From Edaphochlamys debaryana (taxonomy: Eukaryota > Chlorophyta > Chlorophyceae > Chlamydomonadales), in the NCBI GenBank assembly GCA_016858145.1, contig JAEHOE010000060.1:372001-436000 (forward strand): 64,000 nucleotides of DNA, given 5' to 3'. Every line of letters begins with the position of its first letter. Position 1 is the first letter of the stretch. Under the pieces are notes generated by a model. The model was not told the origin of the DNA. It ran no database searches and saw only the letters and a program-made list of their open reading frames with translations. Positions 55,521 to 64,000 of this stretch are shown here, one piece after another. The position numbers and the translations under genes were made by a program.

Positions 55521-56375
55521 CCCATGCCGTGCTGTAAACTGCCCCGTGCCCTTCCAGTGTGGCCGAGCGTAGAGGTTTCAGCCAGCGGTCTGAATGTCTA
55601 ATGCATGCTGGAACTTGGGCGCTGTCTGGCGATTTAGGGAGTTAGGGGGCGGGGCTGTCCTTCCAGAGGGGCCTGCAACGCCGTGCTATCAACCTGGTTC
55701 GCCGGACGCAGCGTGTGGCATTGGAGGGCGGCACCACCTAGCTGCGTAACAACTCTGCGGTGCCTATCTAACCCGTCAAAGTGGATAGCATCACTGGATG
55801 GGTTGCCTCGCCCGCCCTGCTGGGGACCCCGCCACATCCGAGCCCAAGCCCCAGAAGGCCCTCATTCATGCATACACGCCTAGCCTTTCTCCTACATGAA
55901 CACCAAACAACCCTCGCTTTCCCAGCAACGGTCATGCGGCCCTCAAGCACGGTCAAGACATTGGACTGATGTCCAAGGCCGTGTTAGGAAAACCGCTTAC
56001 CGCATGCGATCCAAGCGTATGCACGCGTCATAAGAGTCTACAGTCACAGCCCCAACTCTGCCACAACACCCGCCCTTGCCTGCACCCACGCGGGTCCGCT
56101 ATCCACACCGCTAACCCACACCCTCACCGCAAGTTCTTCGCCCCCGGGGTGACCGCCCCGCGTCAAGGTCCCCTCCCGAGGAGCAGACGTCGGCCCCCAA
56201 TGCCCCTGGCGGGCGTCTGCCCACGCCCTGCACGAAGGCCTGCATGCCAGGCTTCCAGTCCAAGCTATTACCACCGAAAACCCTCCAATCACGGTTTGAC
56301 GTCCTGGCACCACGCAATACCACTGTCCATTGAGCCCCGCTCCTGCTCCAGCTTGCCGTTGCCCCTCGCCTGGCC
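55521..56375. other. Intergenic region between BTB fragment and copy 5
   Basis: No gene seen. It contains the 3' flank of copy 5. Open frames on both strands have no recognisable content. Confidence 0.4.
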
Positions 56376-58178
56376 TCACTGCCACGTCAGGATGCCGCTG
56401 ATCTTCCCATCGCGCAGGTAGCGGGCCCAACGGTCCACGGGGTTGCTGCCGGCAGCGGATGCGGCCGCCAGGGGCAGCGCGTGGGTCTCGCCCACACCTC
56501 TGCTGATGGGGACGAAGGAGGACCCGTACGTCCCGTTGAACACCGCCTCCTGCGTGCCGCCGTCCTTCGGGGCCCACACCACCAGCTGGGCAGGCCCCGG
56601 GCAGACCACCCCTAGCAGAGAGCGGGCGTCGGGCTTGAGGAGGACTGGGGGCACGTCGCAGCAGAGGTAGACCCCGGCGGCCTCTTTGCCGCGGGGCCAG
56701 ATCAGCAGCGGGCGCCAGTCAAAGCCCTTCGCAACGACGCGGGCTGTACCGCAGGAGAAGGTGCCGTGCAGCCACTCTTCCTCACTGCTGCCTGCCAGCG
56801 CCTCCTTGGTGATGCTCCACTCGTACGCCACGCCGGCATCCGCGCGGCCACAGGGGCGAGCGGTGCGCGAGTACCTGCAAAGAGGGAAGGGTAGAGGTCG
56901 CTGAGCAGTCAGCGCAGGTGCCCTGGAAGCATTCCCAACCGGAGAGCTCCACAGCCCTCGCAAGTAGGGAATTGTACCGATGTGCCCTTGGCTATCTAGC
57001 ACACGCTGGACAGTGACCCACCAGGCTGAGGTGCACATGAAGCCCGCCGGTCCACCAATGCTCAACAGCTACGTGTGGGCGTCCTCAGGGGCCTCCCTGT
57101 TGGGTGTTAACGGGTGTGACGTTACTTGGAGGCGCACAGGTCACAAGGGGCCGCTCTGTACCGTAAGCAGAGCTAGGCCACAGCAGGGTTCGTGTGTTCC
57201 CGTGCCTCACCGGTACTGCTGGATGAAGCGCAGCTCAGGGGGGCTGATGGGGAACCAGTCCACCAGCGGCAGCACGCCGTGGAGGTACACGCTGCTCAGC
57301 TGACTCAGCCGGACGCAGCGGCACAGGCGTTCCACCACACCCGTCATGTTCTGCGCCACCCCGTGGTGGGCGGAAAGCCACTCGGCCAGTAGCAGCAGCA
57401 CGGTGTCTTCCATGTCCGTGCCGAAGCTCTCGCTGCTCAGCAGCGCCTCCAGGGCGGCGGCGGGGAGCGCCAGCAGCTGCCTTTTGGTCGCCGGGTCGCT
57501 GAGCACCGAGGGGGCGTCCGGGAAGGCCCAGGCCAGCACCTCGCCCGCCTTGACGCTGCCGCCGCTGGGCAGCGGAAGGGTGGCCATGGGGACCCTAAGA
57601 CTCTTCGCCAGCCCCTCTCGGCAGGCGGCCTGGAGGGCAGGCAGCAGCGCCGCCGCGGCGGGGTCGTCGTCCCGACCTGGCAGCAGCTGGCGGCACGCGT
57701 AGAGCTCGACCACCCCGTGCAGCCCCGACTGGGCCCGGGCCACCAGCGCTGCGTCCACCGCCTCCAGGCATCCCTCCACGCCCAGGAAGGATGCGATGCG
57801 CCGGACGCTCAGCAGATCCGTTGCCCCTTCGACGTCCAGCTCTCCCGTGTAGGTGAAGCCGATTGTGGAGAGGGCGTGTCGAAGGTCACCGGGGTCCTCT
57901 AACGGCACGCGTAGCTCGAGCTCGGCATCCGAAGGGGGTTTGGCTACTCCCGACCATCGCTCCGCTTGCGACTTGAAGAACGAGGAGCCGGGTCGCAGGA
58001 TGAGCAGATGGCCGGGCAGCGGGTCGCCGATGAAGTCAAGTTCGACTTCCTCAGCTTTGACGCGCTTCTTCTTGGACTTCTTTGCAGGTTTCGGGGGCAG
58101 ATAGAAGCGGACAACGCAGTCCGAGCTTTCCGTGTTTCCAAACAGCGAGCGCTGATATGCCCGCACGGCCGCGGACAT
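56376..58178 (-). pseudogene. BTB/BACK-domain family copy 5, in-frame stop in mini-exon 2
   Basis: Exons 58178-57211, 57096-57022 and 56874-56376. Exon 1 is intact and typical (MSAAVRAYQRSLFG, SSDCVVRFYL, PGHLLILRPGSSFF, FTYTGELDV, then the BACK-like region to FIQQYR), with a Lys-rich insert KKSKKKRVKAEE. Exon 2 is in the expected place and phase but is 75 rather than 78 nt. It reads EAPEDAHT, then a TAG (57071-57069), then LLSIGGPAGF, so translation would stop before the C-terminal domain. Exon 3 is open and well conserved (RGRADAGVAYEWSI-like start, end RWARYLRDGKISGILTW). The open third exon suggests the stop is recent, or that a truncated BTB/BACK-only protein is made, or that exon 2 can be skipped (skipping would keep the frame: 75 nt). 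Confidence 0.8.
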
Positions 58179-59148
58179 CCTCGCAAACGTTGCTCTTGCA
58201 CTATGGCATAGTAAGTTGTGCTAGCAAACTTACATAAAAAGCTTGCGGGATTGATAGCGAGGAGCAACTGTTGCCTCCGCCTTGACAGCTGGACTTTGAA
58301 TTTCCAATATTCGATATTCTTCAGGGGACTTCAGAAGGAGTCGCACAGACAGTTGGGGGCAGGGCGACGGGGGTAAGGGCTGTAGGGGCCAGGGGAAGCA
58401 CGGACGAGCTCCTCCTTGCAGGCGGGCTGTGACCGTGCTGGGCGGGGCTTCAGGTTAAGGTTCAGGGGGCCTCGGGACTTCCTGCTCTCCTCTCCCCTTT
58501 AACTCCAAACTCACACAAGGGCAATGCTCTCAGTAACGTACACATGCGCCGTAAGCTCGGGGCCTCTCCTGCCAACACTCCTGCCAACGCGCACCCTTGA
58601 CACATGTCCATCGTATGCTGCTATCACAAGCCTTATACCATCCTGCTGTCCATGCACCGTGCTCAAATCCAACCCCCCCGACTCATCCTACGCTAGGCTA
58701 CTCTGCAAGCTTCGAAGCTTGCTTGGTCCCCGACCTGGCCTTACAAACTGCCCGCCGTGGCCTTACAAACTGCCCTCCGCGCTGTCCTCCCGTGCCCTCC
58801 CCTCGGGCGCACTCCCCACGCCGCTTCGGCCGTTCATGAACAGCAGCGCCGGCGGAGTGCAGCCGCCGCCGCCGGCTCCCTCGCCGCCAACCAGCGGGCA
58901 CCAGTCGATGCCCGCCGCCGCCCACGCTGTCGCGGCGGGGGGTGATCACAGCAGGCCAACACGGCTAGCCCGCCGCTCCCCTGCCTGCCCACCAGGGCCT
59001 TGCACACAGCGCACATGCACGCGGAGCTGCTTGGTTCGGCAGCAGCACGCAGTCTGCGGCGACCTGCGCGGCCCCTCCACGGCCGGCGTGCAATGGAAGC
59101 CGAGCAGCCACGGTGGGTACCGCGCCCGGCCGCCGGCCGCTCCGGCGC
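58179..59148. other. Intergenic region between BTB copies 5 and 6
   Basis: No gene is supportable. A 22-nt tandem duplication containing CCTTACAAACTGCCC occurs at about 58739-58775; it places two minus-strand TGTAA motifs roughly 385-405 nt after the copy 6 stop. Confidence 0.45.
58739..58775 (-). terminator. Duplicated TGTAA signals downstream of BTB copy 6
   Basis: Two copies of a 22-nt unit each carry TGTAA on the minus strand (58745-58741 and 58767-58763). They are candidate polyadenylation signals for BTB copy 6. Confidence 0.35.
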
Positions 59149-61156
59149 TCACGTCCATGTGAGCGTGCCGCTGACCTTGTCGCCGCGCAGGAAGGGCTGC
59201 CAGCGCGCAGCCGCCGTGGACGCGCCGTCGATGGGCGTCGCCTGCAGGAGCAGCGCGGTCGCCACGCCCATGGCCGACCCCACCTGGAAGTGGGTCGAGC
59301 CGAAGTTGAAGCCGAACGCCTCCTCCCGCCCGCCGTCCTGCCGCCAGCGCCACACGACCGCACGGCACGGCCCCGGGCAGGCGGCGCCCACCAGCGCGCT
59401 CGCGTCCGCCCCGCCCACCCCCAGCACCCGGGGCAGCGTGCAGTACAGGTAGACGCCCGCCTTGTCTGCGCCCCGCTCGTCTTCCAGGGACAGGTGCCAC
59501 TCAAAGCCGCGGGCCACGACTCGCTTGGCGCCGTGGCTGAAGGCGCCTCGCATGAAGGCCGGGCTGTCGCGCGAGGAGCGCCGCGAGCGGCTCAGCTCCA
59601 GCTCGAGCGTCTGCTTGGACACGGCCCACGTGTACGGCCGGCCGGCGTCCGAGCGGCATTTGGGCCGCGCGAAGGCCGAGTACCTGCAGCGGGCAGGGAT
59701 GAGGGCGCAGGGCAGGCGCCGAGTTGACCACGGCGGGCGGGTTAATTGGCATCACTCCATGGGAAGGCGCGCGTCGTGTGGCAGGGGCGACAGGCGGCGG
59801 CCCCGGTTGCGTGGGTACTGAGCACAGTTTGAGGCACCCACCAGGCCACCACCCACCAGGCGGACGACAGGGCGTAGCCTGCGGCCTTCCCCGCGTCCGT
59901 CAGCTGCTGGCGCAGCGGCCCCGCGGGAGCCTCCCTGGGGGACAGAAGGGAGGCGTTGCCCAGGCTCAGGCAGGTGGCCCCAAGCCAGAGCCCCAGGGGG
60001 ACTGGCAAGGTGCATACCGGTACTCCGGTGCCCACAGTGTGCCTGCCTCATGTGGATTCATGGGTATCCGCCATCCCTCGCCATCCGCAATACGTGTTGC
60101 CAGTTGCATGTGTCACAAGGGGCTCCCAAAGCTCCAGACTGCATTGCCCGAGAGACCTTGCCATGCGCAACCGCCCTTCCTCACTTGTACTGGCAGAGGA
60201 AGCGCAACTCCGCGGCGCCGACGGGGAACCACTTCAGCAGCGGCAGCACGCCGTGGAAGTAGACGCTGCTGAGCTGGCACAGCCGGACGTAGCGCCGCAG
60301 ACGCTTAAAGCGGTGCGACGAGGTGGCGGGGTTCGCATCGAACCAGCACCCCAGCAGCAGCAGGACACTGTCCTCGCTATCCGCCGCGAAACCAGCGCTG
60401 CTCAGCAGCGCCTCCAGGGCTGCGCCGGGGAGCGCCAGCAGCTGATTTTTGGTCGCCGGGTCGCTGAGCATCGAGGGGGCGTCGGGGAAGGCCCACGCCA
60501 GGAGCTCCCCCGCCTTGACGCTGCCGCCGCCCTGCAGCGGCAGCGACAGGCTGACGTCCGGCTGCAGGTTGCCCGCGTGCTTCACCAGCTGCTCCCGGCA
60601 GGCGGCACGGAGGCGGGGCAGTAGTGCGCTGGCTGCCGGGTCGTGCCCATTCGGCAGCAGCTCGCGGCGGGAGTAGAGCCGCAGCACACCCATCAGCCCG
60701 GACTGCGCTACAGTCAGAAGCGCGGTGTCCACCGCCTCCAGGCACCCCTTCACGCCCAGGAAGGAGGCCAGGCGCCGCACGCCCAGCAGCTCCCTGGTCC
60801 CCGGGCTGCCTGCCAGCTCCCCGGTGTAGATGAAGCCGATAGCGGCGAGGGCGTATGGGAGGTCATCGGCATGCTCGAGCTGCACTCGCAGCTCGGGTTT
60901 GGCCCCGGCCGGCTGGTTCCCCGTCCAGCGGTTCGCTTGACTTTTGAAAAAGGACGATCCGGGCCGAAGCAGCAGCAGGTGGCCGGGCAGCGGCTCGCCG
61001 ACGAAGTTCAGCGCGGGCTCGCCGGGCTCCCTCTTGACGCGCTTCACGCTCCTCAGCAGGTGGATCGCTACTCGCATGAAATCGGACAACACAGTCGGAG
61101 CCCTCGCTCTTGCGGAAGAGCGAGCGTTGATACGCGCGAACCGCGGACGACACCAT
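59149..61156 (-). pseudogene. BTB/BACK-domain family copy 6, frameshift near the N-terminus
   Basis: Exons are 61156-60185, 59934-59857 (78 nt) and 59683-59149. The start (MVSSAVRAYQRSLFRKSEGS, DCVVRFHASSDPP) is in one frame. From about 61050 the homologous sequence (VKREPGEPALNFVGEPLPGH, then FIYTGELAG and the BACK-like region to FLCQYK) is in another. Exon 1 length (972 nt) is one step off the family phase, which confirms a single-base shift. Exons 2 and 3 are intact (EAPAGPLRQQLTDAGKAAGY; end RWQPFLRGDKVSGTLTW). Exon 3 is otherwise one of the cleanest C-terminal domains. An internal ATG at about 61077 could start a protein lacking the first BTB strand. Otherwise this is a young pseudogene or contains a sequencing error. 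Confidence 0.8.
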
Positions 61157-61822
61157 CTTTGGCGCCAAGCGCGTTTGGAGTGCAGCTGCGAAGTCTAGCT
61201 GTAAGGCATGACAATGATGCTATGTTCTGCAGCCGCGAACCACGTAAACGAGGAGATCGAACCCCATCGTGCCGTGCAGCGTGCCATTACACGGGCGCCG
61301 CGCGCAGCACGTATGCACTCGCCTTCCACAGGCCCTACACGGCCCGCCAGAGCAACAAGGCCACAGGCCGACACTTACATACCCAGATGCACAACAGCGA
61401 TGCAGGCATGCTTCCAAAGTTGCACGTACCCACCACTCGATACCGCATGCGCCCCAACGGCAGCCCCTCAACACGCCTCACCCTCAAGTCTCACACGCAC
61501 TCTTCAGCAGTCTCTTGCCCTATCGCAACGCGGTAAGATGATACCCCAAGGCCTCTGATCGAGATAGCGGGAAGCCGCGCAAAGGCACGGCCCCAATCCA
61601 CCCCACAAGGTCCAGCCTCCAAGTGGAACCCCTCCCGCGCACGCGCCTTGGGGAGCCACCCAGCCAACCCTTCCCTTGTGCGTCCGTGATCACCATTCCC
61701 CTGCGCTCCTCTCCAACGATGCACGCTGTCCCACAGTCACCGCAATCACCCCACCTCACCCCAACCTAGGACCGTCCCTTCCTTGCCTCCCCCCACCCTT
61801 CCCTGCCCCCCTTCTCGCTCAG
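61157..61822. other. Intergenic region between BTB copy 6 and the ABCA gene
   Basis: It holds the promoter of BTB copy 6 (facing left) and the 3' flank of the ABCA gene. No gene seen. Confidence 0.4.
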
Positions 61823-63960
61823 TTAGTTGTCCTTGGTCTCCGCCCCGATCTCGCGGGCGAACTTGATGAACACCTCCTCCAGGGTGGCGTTGGCCACACC
61901 CCAGTCCAGGACCTGAAGGGGGGAACGAGGAGGGACGCGCGAGCAAGGGGTAAGCAGGGGTAACCTGCTGCTGCTGCTGCTGGAGGCGGTTTAGGGCAGG
62001 CCAGCAGTATCGCTCAGTGTTTGATGCCCTGTCGCGCTCGACGCATGCTGGCCGGGTTCCGTACAGCTCCCAACGCCTCCCGTCCCCTCCCCGTCTGCTC
62101 GCCTGCATGGTTTGCTTGGCGGCGGCCATGGCGTCGAAGACGCCCGCCAGGGTCACGTCTGTGGTGGGCAGCTCGTACTGTGGGGGGGTGGGGAAGAGGG
62201 GGGGAAGGGAGCACACAGAGTGCGTCTGGGTATAGTAAGGGTGGACGCGCCGTGACTGGTCGCCAGAGTCCATCAGGTTCCCCGACTGAGCCCGCCGGGA
62301 GCAAGGGCGAGCAGGACGCGCTGTGGCTGCCCATCAGAGAGAGAGAGCCTCTCTCCTTACCAGCATCTGCCCAGCTTGGCCTCCCCCCACACACACCCTA
62401 CGCACCCTAAACACACAAACCGCACCGCTGCTCGGCTGGGCTCCGGGTGGTTCTGGGTTCCGGTTCCGGGTGGGTGCTCCCTAAACACACACCCGCTCCC
62501 CCCCCTTCCCTTCCCCCCCACTGCCCCCCCCCCACCTTGCTGGTGCTGCCCAGGTGGTAGGTGAGGCGCGCGTTGGGGCTCATCTGCCGCACCAGGGCCG
62601 CCGCCGCGTCCTCGTGGCCGTGCGCCACGGTGATGGTGAAGACCAGGTAGCCGGCGTAGCGGGCCGTGATCTCGCGGGGAGCGCCCACGCACACCAGCTG
62701 ACCGTCCACGAAGATGCCCAGGCGGTCGCACTGGGGGGAGGAGGATGATGGGCGGGGTGAGAGGAAGAGCGGTGAGGAGGGGTGATGTGAGGGGATCCGG
62801 CACAGGAGGTGTTGGTGATTAGCGGGAGCACCCCGTGCCCGTGCCTCGATTGCCTTCCCTGTTCCCTCCACGCCCGGCCCCCCACGCCCGCCCCACCAGG
62901 ATCTCCGCCTCCTCCATGGAGTGCGTGGTGAGGATGATGGCGCGGGAGGCCTTGTTGCGGCGCACCACGTCCCACAGGTTGCGCCGGGAGGCGGGGTCCA
63001 GGCCCGTGGAGGGCTCGTCCTGGGGGGAGGGGCGGGAGGGGGAGGGGGAGGGGGGGTGGAGACGAGGTGGGGCGAGGTTTGGTGTGCGTCGAGGGGGTAC
63101 CAGACACGGAGGATTCAGCCCAGTCCAGCCCAGTCCTTTCCTTCTCCAAAACGGAGCGCAGGGTGCAGAGGTTCAGACCAGCACACCTGCAGCCGGTCGG
63201 GCTCTTATCCCCTCCCTGCCCCCGCCTCACAACTCTTCCCTGCCCTCCCCCATACCCCGCTCCCCCCGCCTCACCAGGTACACGACGGCCGGCGCGCCGA
63301 TGAAGGAGATGGCCACCGACAGGCGCCGCTTCATGCCGCCCGAGTACTTCTGGGACTGCTTCTCGCCGACCTTGTTGGCAAACAGGTTGACGGACTTGAG
63401 GCCCGAGGCCACGGCCGAGGTCAGCTCCTCGCCTTTGGGGAGACAGGGGGACGGGGAAAGGGAGGGGGTCAGAAGGAGGGGCAGGGGCCAGGGCCAGCGC
63501 GAGGGGTCATGGTCAACGCGCATGACGCTAGACCGGGCCGGGCCCGGGGCGGAGGGCAGGCAAGGGCCGGGGCCTCACCCTTGAGCCCCTTGAGCCGGCC
63601 GTAGAAGAGCAGGTGCTCCTCGCCCGTCAGCTGGTCCCACAGCAGGTCGTGCTGGGGGCACACGCCCATCTTGCGGTAGATCTTGTTGATCTGCGTAGGG
63701 GGGGGGGGAAGCGATGGGGGAGAGGTGGGGGGAGGACGGTGAGGCACGGGGCCGGCAGAGGGCTGGTTGGAAGCGAGAAAAGGCGCGAGGGCGGGGAGGC
63801 AGGAGCGTCCAAGCCAGGTTCGGCCCCACACAGCCCTTCCCCCGAAACCCCTCCCCCCTGGCCCCGCTCACGTGTGTCTTGATGTCGAAGCCCTCCACTG
63901 CCGCGGTGCCGCTGGTGGGCTCCATGAAGCCGGTGAGCATGTTGATGGAAGTGGACTTGC
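61823..63960 (-). CDS. ABCA-type ABC transporter, C-terminal nucleotide-binding domain (5' part off window)
   Basis: Visible exons: 63960-63872, about 63690-63580, 63434-63278, 63019-62899, 62732-62536, about 62181-62107 and 61912-61823 (TAA 61825-61823). The domain reads in order: [12 protein letters not shown] (second half of Walker A, split by an intron at the window edge), [20 protein letters not shown] (Q-loop region), [17 protein letters not shown] (signature), VVYL then DEPSTGLDP (Walker B; intron between), and [11 protein letters not shown] (H-loop). The CPQHDLLW and SGGMKRRLS forms mark the ABCA subfamily, whose members usually move lipids. The C-terminal regulatory part ends [19 protein letters not shown]. 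The intron after KQTMQ is GC-AG (CAG|GCGAGC). The number of transmembrane domains is unknown because the gene continues to the right. Confidence 0.88.
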
Positions 63961-64000
63961 CTGGGGGGGGGTAGGGGGTAGGGGGCGGTTACGGCGGGAG

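Noticed and set aside
1..64000. tRNA, rRNA, riboswitch or prophage features
   Set aside because: Nothing with the conserved tRNA arms or rRNA cores was noticed by eye; a tRNAscan-SE/Infernal run would be needed to exclude small RNA genes.

Overview
This window is nuclear DNA from a GC-rich chlorophyte green alga. The evidence is a set of intron-dense genes with short G/C-biased introns, plastid transit peptides, a plastid mTERF protein, many genes for cilia and centrioles, and candidate TGTAA polyadenylation signals downstream of several stop codons. I cannot name the species. No prokaryotic, organellar, tRNA, rRNA or CRISPR feature was seen. Gene models were built by hand: exons were joined only where splice sites, phase and protein homology agreed.

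Layout. The left edge (1-672, minus) holds the first exons of an ABCB/P-glycoprotein-type transporter. From 744 to 5600 there is an unrecognised two-pass membrane-protein gene whose third intron carries one arm of a large inverted repeat. That arm is itself split by a hAT-like non-autonomous transposon with a target duplication. From 6051 to 14085 lie three tandem plus-strand genes of a BTB/BACK family with a novel-looking C-terminal domain. From 15.2 to 22.7 kb are two minus-strand genes: a multi-pass plastid membrane protein and a conserved protein with EF-hand-like regions. From 24.0 to 28.5 kb is a divergent pair, the spliceosomal SmB protein and a small plastid mTERF protein.

From 29.3 to 48.8 kb is a ciliary and basal-body neighbourhood: a three-DM10 EFHC1/RIB72-like protein, PIBF1/CEP90, HYLS1 and a TSNAXIP1-like coiled-coil protein, interrupted only by proteasome subunit beta-4 (PSMB2 type). 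PEX3 follows at 51.2-54.6 kb (minus). From 55.0 to 61.2 kb are three more members of the BTB/BACK family on the minus strand, all damaged: one doubly truncated fragment, one with an in-frame stop and one with a frameshift. The right edge (61.8-63.96 kb, minus) holds the second half of an ABCA-type nucleotide-binding domain and the C-terminus of that gene.

The most unusual content is the BTB/BACK-plus-unknown-domain family, with birth, death and probable gene conversion visible in one window. Also notable are a recurring class of GC-AG introns, the nested mobile elements near 3-4 kb, and the linkage of centriole and cilium genes, including a head-to-head HYLS1/TSNAXIP1-like pair.
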